Source of the DNA: Azolla caroliniana
Lineage: Eukaryota > Polypodiophyta
Reading direction: 5' to 3'
DNA: 64,000 bases
Assembly (NCBI GenBank): GCA_043228905.1
Contig: JBHGNT010000021.1
Span: 7,750,001 to 7,814,000, forward strand
The notes under the pieces are model-generated. The model saw nothing but the letters and a program-made list of their open reading frames with translations, had not been told where the DNA came from and searched no databases. The position numbers were made by a program, and so were the translations under genes. Positions 21,408 to 30,723 of the stretch are shown here, in pieces. Every line of letters starts with the position of its first letter. Positions within the stretch are counted from its first letter, which is position 1.

Positions 21408-21647
21408 CGCCAGTCTTAAGCCTTCTAACTACTGTTGTATATCTTCCTTCATATAATACATATATCTTTCGCATCATCATTCTCTCTCTCTCTCTCTCTC
21501 TCTCACCCACTCACTCATTCCTTCTCTCAAAGTTCGACACCTCTCATAGTACTAATCCTTCTCTGTCTTAGTACTATTCCCCAACAATAGTACTAATCCT
21601 TCTTTTAGTACTAATTCCTTCTCTGCCTTAATAGAGTTCCTGACAGT

Positions 21648-21659
21648 TTGAACCGATTT
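21648..21659 (+). promoter_or_regulatory. Self-priming primer-binding site of P
   Basis: TTGAACCGATTT, 2 nt after the LTR, lacks the TGG required for a tRNA CCA end and pairs perfectly with 21396-21407. This matches the Tf1/sushi-type mechanism in which the mRNA 5' end primes minus-strand synthesis. Confidence 0.65.
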
Positions 21660-21733
21660 TGACTACTAGTCTCCCTCTTCCTTCTGTCTCCCTCCTTTCC
21701 TACTAGTCTCTTATTTCCCTTTTCCTTCATCCC

Positions 21734-22903
21734 ATGGCCACCGTTAGCGCTGAAGAGTATCAATCCGTTTTCTCGGAATTTCAATGCTTGAAAGAGAAGT
21801 TTCATGCTTTGGAACAAGAAAATCAACGCTTGTTGGGGGATCTTCAGCAAATTTCCTTAGAAAAGCAGCAAACGCAACAACAGCATGGGGAACTTGCGTT
21901 ACGCGTGCAACAACTCGAAGCAACCATCGTAGCAATGCAACAACAAGGGCACGGAGCACAAGGGATTCATAAAGAACCCAAGATTGGCCTTCCCACGAAG
22001 TTCGATGGAACGCGATCGCAGTTTAGAGGGTTTCTTAACCAGGTACGGTTAGTTATTCAAATGCATCCGTCCCGATATCCCACCGATGCATCACGAGTGG
22101 GTTTAGTAGGCACGTTGTTAAATGGCTCAGCATTAGCATGGTTCGCTCCGCTACTAGAAAAGGAATCTCCAGTACTAAATAATTTTGAAGAATTCATAAG
22201 TGAGTTTAAAGCATGTTTTGGAGATACTGACAGCATAAGGACTGCAATCAACAAAATCCGGCGATTACGCCAAGGTGACCGTCCAGCCTCCGCATATGCT
22301 GCAGATTTCCGCCTACTCGCCGCCGATATCCCCTGGGATGATCAAGCATTGATGGAGCAGTTCCGCTATGGTCTACGCAACGATGTCAAGGATTTACTCT
22401 TGACTTTCCCTGAAGAGCCAAAATCATTAACAGAAGCAATCAGTCGAGCGGTCAGATGTGACAACCGCCTCTTCGAGCGACGTTCGGAACGACAATTTCA
22501 GATGCCGAGGGCAAGATCCGAGCCTACCTATGCCTCAGTGGTAGCGAAACCTTTTCAAAGGGAGTCACATAATGCGCCTCCAGTAAGTACTCCAACTCCA
22601 ATGGAAATTGACACTACACGTCGTCGTGGGCCGCTATCGGAGGAGGAAAAGCAACGACGCCGAACAAATCGATTATGCCTTTATTGCGGTGGACCAGGGC
22701 ATATCGCGATAAACTGTCCCCATAGACCAAGAAGGCAGGTAAACCAAGTCATTGTTAGTTCTGACTATACTAAACCCGAGTCTATTTCAGTAGGAATCTC
22801 TGATAATCCTCATAGTCATAATAGTCCTAATAGTACTAATAGTCTGAATCTCGCAAACAAATTTGATGTCCTTAGCCAATTAGAAGAAGAGTTAAACGAC
22901 TAA
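21734..22903 (+). CDS. P gag polyprotein
   Basis: 389 codons, intact, ATG in a favourable context (CCCATGGCC). Residues ~15-75 form a Gln/Leu-rich coiled coil (LEQENQRLLGDLQQISLEKQQ). Residues ~95-260 are the retrotransposon-gag core (FRGFLNQVRLVIQMHPSRYPT, SALAWFAPLLEKESP, FGDTDSIRTAINKIRRLRQG). One CCHC knuckle, CLYCGGPGHIAINC, has its metal ligands at about C315, C318, H323 and C328. It builds the particle and binds the RNA. The ORF ends TTA AAC GAC TAA, with pol open in the -1 frame. Confidence 0.93.
   Translation: MATVSAEEYQSVFSEFQCLKEKFHALEQENQRLLGDLQQISLEKQQTQQQHGELALRVQQLEATIVAMQQQGHGAQGIHKEPKIGLPTKFDGTRSQFRGFLNQVRLVIQMHPSRYPTDASRVGLVGTLLNGSALAWFAPLLEKESPVLNNFEEFISEFKACFGDTDSIRTAINKIRRLRQGDRPASAYAADFRLLAADIPWDDQALMEQFRYGLRNDVKDLLLTFPEEPKSLTEAISRAVRCDNRLFERRSERQFQMPRARSEPTYASVVAKPFQRESHNAPPVSTPTPMEIDTTRRRGPLSEEEKQRRRTNRLCLYCGGPGHIAINCPHRPRRQVNQVIVSSDYTKPESISVGISDNPHSHNSPNSTNSLNLANKFDVLSQLEEELND
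22891..22897 (+). promoter_or_regulatory. Putative -1 frameshift heptamer (P)
   Basis: GTTAAAC read G TTA AAC in the gag frame, one sense codon before the gag stop. The -1 frame is open through it. F has the same heptamer in the same place (12736). GUUAAAC is a known arterivirus slippery site. Confidence 0.55.
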
Positions 22904-24180
22904 GTCCAGCCAAAATAGGAGCCGTTTGGTTGGACAGCCCTAGATCTGTGCAGCCCATTAGTGGTTCCATTCCCTCTAAGCAAGTTAGTGATGTGTTCGT
23001 AGCCCAAGTAGCAGTTAGTACTAAAAGTACCCCTCCAGTACATACCTTAGCCCTTCTAGATTCCGGAGCTAATTCTTGCTTCATGGATAGGAATTTTGCC
23101 CGAGCTCATCAGATATCTCTCAGAAAGCTCCCATGTCCAGCCTCAGTAGTAGTCATTGATGGTCGTCCCATTGCTTCTGGTAATATCATAGAAGAGTCGG
23201 AACCCGTTAATATTGTCCTAGATAACTTAACATGTGTAGTATCATTTAATATTATTAGTATTCCAGAACATCCCATAGTTTTAGGATTACCATGGTTCGA
23301 GTTACATGACCCAGACATAGATTGGAGGACAAGGGAAATCCGGTTGCGACAAACCCAAGGATCTACCCAGAAGGTTGCAACCATTTCGCTACGTCAGTTG
23401 CGTGAGGAAGGGCGCAAGGAGGAAATGTTTCTCTTTGCAATATCAGTACAACCCTCCAGCACCACCAAAGAGGAGTCCACCGTTCAACTTCCCGAGAAGT
23501 ATCGTCAGTATGCTGATGTGTTCGATAAAGTACAAGCAAACACACTTCCTCATCATCGGCCGTACGACTGCGCCATCGACTTACAACCGGGAAAAGAGCC
23601 GCCATGGGGGCCGATCTACAATTTGTCACCAACCGAGCTAGAAGTCCTTCGAGCCTATATAGAGGAGAATTTGGAGAACGGTTTCATTCGGCATTCGAAA
23701 TCTCCAGCCGGCGCACCCATTTTCTTCGTCAAGAAAAAAGATGGCTCGCTTCGACTCGTTGTAGATTACCGTGGCTTGAATAAGGTCACAGTAAGAAATA
23801 GGTATGCTCTTCCCCTTATCTCAAGTCTTTTAGAACGGATCAACGGTGCCAGGTTCTTCACGAAGATCGACTTACGAGGAGCCTATAACCTCGTACGGAT
23901 CCGACCAGGAGATGAATGGAAGACCGCGTTTCGCACCAGATATGGGCACTTCGAGTATACGGTCATGCCGTTCGGACTCACTAATGCGCCGGCAGTCTTC
24001 CAGCACATGGCGAATGATATATTTCGAGATCTCTTGGATGATTTTTTGATCATCTATTTGGATGATCTACTGGTTTATTCAAAGACCCAAGAAGAACATG
24101 ATTCTCATGTACTATTAGTACTAAAACGACTTCGAGAACATGGTCTGTATGCAAAGTTAGAGAAATGTAGTTTCGGGTGC
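22897..24180 (+). CDS. P pol, first part: protease and RT
   Basis: Continues from gag in the -1 frame; there is no ATG before 22930, as expected for a frameshift product. Retropepsin: LLDSGANSCFMD with the catalytic Asp at nt 23059, and [53 protein letters not shown] and the catalytic YLDD at 24055-24066. A 2-bp GC insertion at about 24179-24182 (TGCGCAAC here, TGCAAC in Q) shifts the frame, so this copy cannot make full pol; the frame would stop at 24258. Confidence 0.92.
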
Positions 24181-24182
24181 GC

Positions 24183-26489
24183 AACCAAGTGGAGTTTCTC
24201 GGCTATGTCATCTCCTCAGAAGGAATATCTATGGACCCAGCCAAGGTCAAAACGGTGATAGAATGGCACACTCCGCGTTCGGTGCGGGATGTGCAATGCT
24301 TCCTAGGCTTTGCAAATTTCTACCGGAAGTTCATACAAAATTACTCAAAAATTGTGCTGCCTCTCACACAGCTCACCAGGAAGGGACAATCATTCATTTG
24401 GTCTAAAGAGACGGACATGGCTTTCGAGAGTCTTAAGAAGGCGTTTACATCAGCTCCAATTTTAGGTCATGTGGATCCGGAAAAACCATTCATTATCGAA
24501 GCTGACGCATCGGATTTCGCATTGGGGAGCATTCTGTCACAACAGGGTAATGACGAGAAGCTACATCCTGTGGCTTTCCACTCCCGTAAGTTTGACGCCG
24601 CCGAAATCAACTACGAAATTCATGATAAAGAGCTATTAGCAATAGTTGATTCTTTTATGCAATGGAGGCATTTCCTGGAGGGATCTCCTCATCAGGTCAC
24701 TGTATTCAGTGACCACAAGAACCTTGCCTACTTTCAAGATGCTCGTGTACTGAATCGACGTCAAGCTCGGTGGGCCCACTTCCTCACACGCTTCGACTTC
24801 AAAATTACATATCGTCCGGGGAAGCACCAAGGGAAGGCGGATGCATTATCACGGCGTTCGTATCTAACACCACGTCCCGGTGAGCCAGCTTTCGATAACC
24901 AGAAGCAAGTAATCTTGGGACCAGCACGACTGCAAGCAGCACAGGTCTTTGACATGCCCGTGGATTCCGACATTACCAATACTATACGTGAGGACTTGAA
25001 GACTGACGCTTTCGCCCAAGCTATACTAGCACAAATTGACCCCTCTCGAGCGTCATGTTCACAATCACAATCACCAGGTACGGATTATCGGCAATTCAAA
25101 TACTGTGATGGATTACTCTTCTTTAAAGAACTTTTGTATGTTCCTAATGGTTCTTGCCGCCTTCGAGTAGTACAAAACTGCCATGACACATATACAGCAG
25201 GACATTTTGGTAGTACTAAAACATTAGATTTAGTACAACGATCATTCTGGTGGCCCCGTATGCGACAATTTGTCGAAGATTTTGTTCGGACTTGCGATAC
25301 ATGCTGCAGAGCGAAAATGCCAAGACATCATCCATATGGTTTATTAGAACCATTACCAATTCCAAGCAAGCCATGGCAATCCATTGCTCTTGACTTCATT
25401 ACAGATCTTCCAGTCTCTAAGGGATTCAGTGCGATTCTCACAGTGGTGGATCGATATACGAAGATGGCTCATTTCTTACCATGTACTAAAGAAATATCTA
25501 GTGAAGACACCGCCGAAATTGTCATGCGGGAAGTATGTCGGCATCATGGACTCCCTGATAATATCATCAGCGATCGTGGACCCCAGTTTGTGTCAAAATT
25601 CTGGAAGCACCTTTTTAAAATGCTGAAGGTCACTTGTAACCTCTCCTCCGGCTACCACCCACAAACCGACGGTCAAGCCGAACGAACAAATCAAACACTG
25701 GAGCAGTATCTGCGGTGCTTTCTCAACTATCATCAGAATGACTGGGCAGATATTCTTCAGTTCGCCGAATTTGCCTATAATAACGCTATCCACGCATCGA
25801 CTAAAGTCACGCCATTCTACGCTTATACGGGATATCATCCCCGGTGGTGTGTCCTTGAAACCCCAGAAGTGTCCACAAATCCTTGCGCGGAGGATCGTTT
25901 GGAGCGGTTACGCAAGATACAAGGGGATTTATCTACTCAACTCCAGCAAGCTCAACAATCACACAAGGACTACGCAGATCGTCATCGACTTCCATCCAGT
26001 TTTAACATTGGAGATCGGGTGTGGCTGCTACGACGACACATCAAGACTACTCGCCCATGTGAGAAGTTGGATTATCGGCGATTAGGTCCTTTCCGTATTA
26101 TCGGGAAGATTAATGATGTCGCTTTTCGTCTCGAGCTACCTCCGCAACTTCGGATACACCCGGTGTTTCATAGTTCTCTCCTCGAACCCTATCACGAGAG
26201 CACTATCCCAGGACGTACTATACAACCTCCACCTCCTATCGAGCTCGAAGATGGACCTGAGTATGAGGTCGCTGCCATCCTCGATTCCAAGATTGTTCGC
26301 AACAAGCTCTACTATCTAGTCGATTGGCTAGGATATAGTCCCAGCGAGCGTACTTGGGAACCGATCGAGAATGTGACCAATGCTCGTGCTCTTCTAGAAG
26401 ACTTCCATCGACGATATCCCGAGAAACCGGGTCCTCAATCCAAAACGACTCGTGAAACTCGTCGTTTTAAAGGGGGGATAGTGTCATAA
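24183..26489 (+). CDS. P pol, second part: RT end, RNase H, integrase, chromodomain
   Basis: About 769 codons uninterrupted after the 2-bp insertion. RT connection ([11 protein letters not shown]), RNase H ([35 protein letters not shown]), then integrase: HHCC (CHDTYTAGHFGSTKT, CDTCCRAK), DDE (LDFITDLPVSKGF, SDRGPQF, TDGQAERTNQ), the GPY/F module (YRRLGPFRIIGKINDVAF) and a C-terminal chromodomain (YEVAAILDSKIVRNKLYYLVDWLGY, ERTWEP) ending FHRRYPEKPGP. The stop overlaps the 3' LTR start. All catalytic residues I can check are present. Confidence 0.93.
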   Translation, partial: NQVEFLGYVISSEGISMDPAKVKTVIEWHTPRSVRDVQCFLGFANFYRKFIQNYSKIVLPLTQLTRKGQSFIWSKETDMAFESLKKAFTSAPILGHVDPEKPFIIEADASDFALGSILSQQGNDEKLHPVAFHSRKFDAAEINYEIHDKELLAIVDSFMQWRHFLEGSPHQVTVFSDHKNLAYFQDARVLNRRQARWAHFLTRFDFKITYRPGKHQGKADALSRRSYLTPRPGEPAFDNQKQVILGPARLQAAQVFDMPVDSDITNTIREDLKTDAFAQAILAQIDPSRASCSQSQSPGTDYRQFKYCDGLLFFKELLYVPNGSCRLRVVQNCHDTYTAGHFGSTKTLDLVQRSFWWPRMRQFVEDFVRTCDTCCRAKMPRHHPYGLLEPLPIPSKPWQSIALDFITDLPVSKGFSAILTVVDRYTKMAHFLPCTKEISSEDTAEIVMREVCRHHGLPDNIISDRGPQFVSKFWKHLFKMLKVTCNLSSGYHPQTDGQAERTNQTLEQYLRCFLNYHQNDWADILQFAEFAYNNAIHASTKVTPFYAYTGYHPRWCVLETPEVSTNPCAEDRLERLRKIQGDLSTQLQQAQQSHKDYADRHRLPSSFNIGDRVWLLRRHIKTTRPCEKLDYRRLGPFRIIGKINDVAFRLELPPQLRIHPVFHSSLLEPYHESTIPGRTIQPPPPIELEDGPEYEVAAILDSKIVRNKLYYLVDWLGYSPSERTWEPIENVTNARALLEDFHRRYPEKPGPQSKTTRETRRFKGGIVS

Positions 26490-26940
26490 CTAGACTCGAA
26501 CCCATAACCTTTTGTTACACGGGTCGAGACTTTACCATTAGGTTATGAATTGTAATTTGAAGGATATTATTTTCATTTAGGTTTTATTGGGAAATTGATG
26601 TATATTCCAGATTTCTCTAGAACATTCTAGAAACTTCAGGAGTATTCCTGAAGACACTATAAAAGGAGGCGCAAGGCATTAGTTCGAACCAAATCGGTTC
26701 AACGCCAGTCTTAAGCCTTCTAACTACTGTTGTATATCTTCCTTCATATAATACATATATCTTTCGCATCATCATTCTCTCTCTCTCTCTCTCTCTCTCA
26801 CCCACTCACTCATTCCTTCTCTCAAAGTTCGACACCTCTCATAGTACTAATCCTTCTCTGTCTTAGTACTATTCCCCAACAATAGTACTAATCCTTCTTT
26901 TAGTACTAATTCCTTCTCTGCCTTAATAGAGTTCCTGACA
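26482..26940 (+). repeat. 3' LTR of P
   Basis: 459 bp, identical to 21187-21645 by eye, preceded by the purine tract and followed by the ACGGC target duplication. Confidence 0.95.
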
Positions 26941-27214
26941 ACGGCGACGACACTAGCCGGCGACAGAGAGAGACGAGGAAGCGAGCGAGAGAGAGAGAGA
27001 GCAGACGGCGACGGTTGCAGCGGCTGCAGATGACGGCGACGGCGACGGCGACGACGACGACAGCGACAGAGAGAGCCGTTAGAGCAAGATAGAGAGAGAG
27101 CGAGAGAGAGAGCCAGACGGAGATGGTTGCAGCGGCTGCAGACAACGGCTGCAGACGACGACGACGGCGACAACAGCGACAGAGAGAGCCGTTGAGAGAG
27201 AGAGAGAGAGAGAG
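26941..27214 (-). repeat. LINE N 5' UTR, distal part: CGACGG and GA repeats
   Basis: No gene. Alternating blocks of CGACGGCGA-type repeats and (GA)n, matching the region left of P. Together with 20878-21186 this is the likely 5' end of LINE N. Confidence 0.55.
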
Positions 27215-27490
27215 ATTCTATTATCGTCTTTGCAGGTCAAATATGACCTTTGAAACAAAAAATATTACATTTCACCCGATACGTGTGAAAGTGAGTAGCG
27301 ACCCTCGACGTTTAAGAACTTTACCAATGAATGTGGCAATCGAGAGTGCACATTGTGGTTATGAGAGAAATTCATGCAAGGATTGGGCTTGGTCGAAGAT
27401 ATATGTGGAAAGCATGGTCGAATATGATCAAAGGCAGAGCATTGTATCAAAGTGTGGAATCGACAAGCTTAAAAGCGCTACAAAGACACG
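27215..27490 (-). pseudogene. LINE-1-type 3' end fragment
   Basis: Minus-strand ORF 27450-27265 (IQCSAFDHIRPCFPHI..) matches the C-terminus in LINE-1 at 7200-7400, and the following 3' UTR (GTCAAATATGACC) matches its tail. It is 5'-truncated and degenerate. Confidence 0.65.
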
Positions 27491-27492
27491 AT

Positions 27493-27775
27493 TGACAAGC
27501 TAAAGGCAAGTATCATTAACTGGTGTTGTTCACCTTGAATTCATTCAAGGCGTACTCAAATATTTATACTAAGCGGCATGCATGCCTGTTGCATGCATGT
27601 GATACACTAGAGCATGTATGTAAGCATGCATGTGCCACGTGTGAATAATACAATGGAATAATTATGTTCATGTATGCATATGATTGTATATTGGACATGT
27701 TGGTTAACCCATAACACTCGATCACCAGAGGTCACAAGTTCGAATCTTGACATGACCGTTGTCATGGCCGTGACA
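27493..27775 (-). repeat. 3' LTR of gypsy H
   Basis: On the minus strand it starts TGTCACGGCC at 27775, after the purine tract GGGGGATAA. TATAAATA lies near 27568. The right end of the LTR on this strand (about 27493, TGTCA) is a guess. A tRNA-like module on the plus strand has B-box AGTTCGAATCT at 27737-27747 and a weak A-box 44 nt before it. Confidence 0.6.
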
Positions 27776-27783
27776 TTATCCCC

Positions 27784-29411
27784 CTTGTTTAGCGAAGATG
27801 GAAATAACGAACTGCCTCGACGGCATTCATCAAATGGTGGTGAACGTTTCCAAGTAGCTTCAGATATCAGGTATCCTTTCCAATGTACTAAATAATAGAG
27901 TTTTCGACGTAGAAGCTTGGAGTTGAGGATTTGTTCAACTTCATACTCATTTTCAGACTCCAACTGGATGGGCGGTGGTCGAGCAGGTTGCCGCTTGAGA
28001 AGTACAAAGGGATGGTAAACCTCCTAGAGAGATACATGAAAAATTTCATGGATGCGATAGTGAGGAGGAAGGCCGAGCCGATAGGCTATAGGATTGATAT
28101 ACTCAGAGATGTGGAAGGGGCCTAATTTTGTGTAATCTAGCTTGGCACATGGACGAGTGGTCGTAATATTGCGCCGTAGTAGCCAAACCATGTCACCTAC
28201 TTGAAAGTTGGGCGTCAGAGCCTGTAGATGAGTTGGGTCCTCAAAACATGCTTTGATTTCCTGAGCAAAGCGATCAATTGTAGTGGCCATTGTGATGTCA
28301 ACAATGAGGGTCTCGTCTTGGTGGACATAGGTTGCGAACATTTGAACTTGATCCGGTGTCAACAGACATTGGGATTGTTGATTGTATGCCTTATTCTCGG
28401 GGCCGGGTGCTAGCGCCGACCGCCTAGAAAAAGCATCGTCTTTGCTATGCTGGTGGCTTGGACGAAACGCAATTTCGAAGTCATAGTCAGCAAGGAAAAT
28501 TGACCATCGAGCTTGTCGACTATTCAAGGTGTGGGTAGAAGAAAAATAGAGAAGGTTTTGTGGTCGGTTACGACCTGAACACAATGTTGGGGCCCAACTA
28601 GGTAAGGCCTCCATTCTTCGAATGCAGAGATAATGGCTGCAAGTTCCTTATCATAGATCTGGTAGTTGATCTCTGGAGTTGTGAATTTACGCGAGTAGTT
28701 AGCTACTGGATGGTGTACCCCATCGTTGTGTGAAAGGATAACGTTGATAGCAAAGTCTGACGCATTTGTTTCCATTCTAAATGACTTTGTTGGGTCGCGG
28801 TGAAGGAGTCTTAGGACGATCATAAAGGTAGATTTAAGTGCCATGAATGCAAATTGTTCTACCAATGTCCAACAGAAGGGTCGGTCCTTACGGGTGAGTG
28901 CAACCAATGGTTACACAATTTTGGAGAACCCTTTAATAAAACGACAATAGAAATTTGAAAAGCCAAGGAAGGATTGAATGTCTCTTACCTGGGTGGGAGG
29001 TTGCCATTCTTGAATTGGGGCCAGTTTCTATTGATCCATGGAAATACCATCGGGAGAGATGATGCAACCCAGAAATTCTACATAAGACTGCTCGAATGTG
29101 CATTTCTCATATTAGGTGTAAAGACCATGTTCCCGAAGTCATGACAGCACCAGACGGACATGTCGCTCATGGGTATGAAGATACGGGGAGTAGATGAGGA
29201 TGTCATCTAGATAAACCACCATGAATTGGTCGAGATACTCATGGAAGATATCATTCATCATGTGTTGGAATACGGCAAGGGCGTTGGTTGGCCCAAATGG
29301 CATGACACGATACTTGAACAACCCATATCAAGTTCGTGTGAAAGTTAGCATGCGGAAGAATATGCCAAACCAGCTCTACCGGATAGTAACATTAAAGAGA
29401 AGAAGGTTTAA
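27784..29411 (-). pseudogene. Gypsy H pol remnant: RT, RNase H, chromodomain
   Basis: Order on the minus strand: RT palm (KYRVMPFGPTNALAVFQHM, YLDDI at about 29200), RT connection, RNase H (METNASDFAINVIL, IYDKELAAI, VVTDHKTFSIF) near 28907-28524, GPY/F-like module (RPCAKLDYTKLGPFHI) and chromodomain (YEVEQILNSKLLRRKLYYLVHWKGY) at about 27945. Nearly all of integrase is deleted between 28390 and 28270. Stops and shifts occur throughout. It is a different chromovirus lineage from P. Copia K interrupts it at 29411/29412. Confidence 0.75.
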
Positions 29412-29653
29412 TGGAAGCTTAACACAGAGAATAAGCATACACAGGAGAGAGAGAGAGAGAGTAGAACATAAAACTCTACCGGTCACTCGAGTGACTGTCA
29501 CTAACTCCCAAAAATATGCCTACGTACTAGGCTGGGTCCGTAGGCATCTAACGGCCTACTGGTTTCAATCCGATCCGGTTCTCCGTTCTAGATACCGATT
29601 CGGCTCTGGCTTATTCAGCTGATGTGGATCCGGTTGAGCTTTCTTGCTCAACA
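29412..29653 (-). repeat. 3' LTR of copia K (about 242 bp)
   Basis: On the minus strand it starts TGTTGAGCAAG. The far end (TGGAAGC on the plus strand) is placed by resemblance to the LTR of M. A GA tract lies near 29450. Confidence 0.55.
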
Positions 29654-30167
29654 GTCCCCCTCAAGCTCAACTTGAGGTCGGATCGTGATGTCAGTGTCTG
29701 CAGTAGCCGGTCCTTTTCTCCGGCTCCTTCTGATGTCCTCCCGCCTTGCTTGCGCTCCTCGTCCGGTTCGGTTCTACTTCCCACAACCCGTCCGGTTCTA
29801 CGCACCTCGTCCTCCTTAGTCAGCTTGTCTGCTCAACAGGCCAATCTCAGCTCCTTTGTTGCTACGAGTTTGGCGCTTGTCAACCCATCGGTTCCTCCGT
29901 GTCGGTGTCGACTTCCGCTGCCTTCTCGTTTGCTTGGTCTTTAGTTGATCCGGCTCTTCCGAATCCAAGTGTTGAACTGAATCGGCTTCCTCCGATTCAT
30001 TCCAGCTCTTGTCCGAGTTGGTAGTCTCCAACTCGTTTTCCATTTTTAGGCCCTTCACCACATCGGACCATGTCCGGGTCTTGGCCTTCTTCCGGTCGGC
30101 TTTGTCCTTTTTGACTCTGCTGTCACTGCCATTTGCTCCGACTTGTTTGGATGTGCCAACTCCTTCG
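29654..30167 (-). other. Copia K 3' untranslated region
   Basis: 514 bp between the K purine tract and the J insertion. I see only short open stretches without family similarity. It continues on the other side of J at 32851-33000. Confidence 0.5.
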
Positions 30168-30553
30168 TGTTACGAAGGCACTACGACTCTTCTATGTGCA
30201 CAACAGATCGTGATGTGCTGGATCATTTAGTGCTAAAGACAGAAAGGGAGGGGGAAAGAGACTTACCTCTGCATAGTCCAAAAGCTTCTACTTCATTACA
30301 CGCAGAGCTCAACTCGCTCTCGTTAGTTTTTTTGTTCTCTAACTACATATGCACTACTCTCACTCTTCTACACTTCTACTTTTCTACTTACTTTTTACCT
30401 AAGTTATAAGTGACTTATACATGCAGCTAATTAGCTGTCTGTAGCTAAATAGTTGTTTCACCTTTATGTCCACTAGTAGCTAATTAGCTAATAGCAACTA
30501 TAGCTTATTTCTCAATAAGCATCACATACCTTTGTTGAGCTTGCTTCTCGACA
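30168..30553 (-). repeat. 3' LTR of copia J
   Basis: TGTTACGAAGG ... TCTCGACA on the plus strand; partner at 32460-32845. Confidence 0.92.
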
Positions 30554-30723
30554 CTCCCCCTCAAGCTCAACTTATCCTTTCTTTGGATCATGTTCAATCT
30601 TCTTTTCTTCATGCTTTTCAACTACCATGCCGATGGTTATAACTCCCATCATGTGTCTAAACTATGTATGTTTTTCCATGGTCAATCCCTTTGTAAGAAT
30701 ATCAACCACTTGCTGATTTGTAC

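Larger units (their letters stand above)
21187..21645 (+). repeat. 5' LTR of P
   Basis: TGTCATAAC ... CTGACA, 459 bp. TATAAAAGG at 21363-21371; predicted transcript start about 21393-21398; a (CT)n run near 21482; a cluster of AGTACT palindromes after 21555. Confidence 0.95.
21187..26940 (+). mobile_element. Element P: complete young Tcn1-like chromovirus
   Basis: 5754 bp: LTR 21187-21645, primer site, gag, pol in the -1 frame, purine tract AAAGGGGGGATAG at 26469-26481, LTR 26482-26940. Both LTRs are 459 bp and I find no difference between them. A 5-bp target duplication ACGGC flanks it (21182-21186, 26941-26945). The only lesion I see is a 2-bp GC insertion at about 24180. The insertion is therefore very recent, and an undamaged sibling elsewhere in the genome is likely. 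Confidence 0.95.

Noticed and set aside
22930-22932. TTG as a real start codon for P pol
   Set aside because: The frame is open upstream through the gag end and the slippery heptamer, so frameshift expression is a better explanation.
29654-30167. A host gene between K and J
   Set aside because: Only short unsupported frames; position and purine tract show that it is the 3' UTR of copia K.
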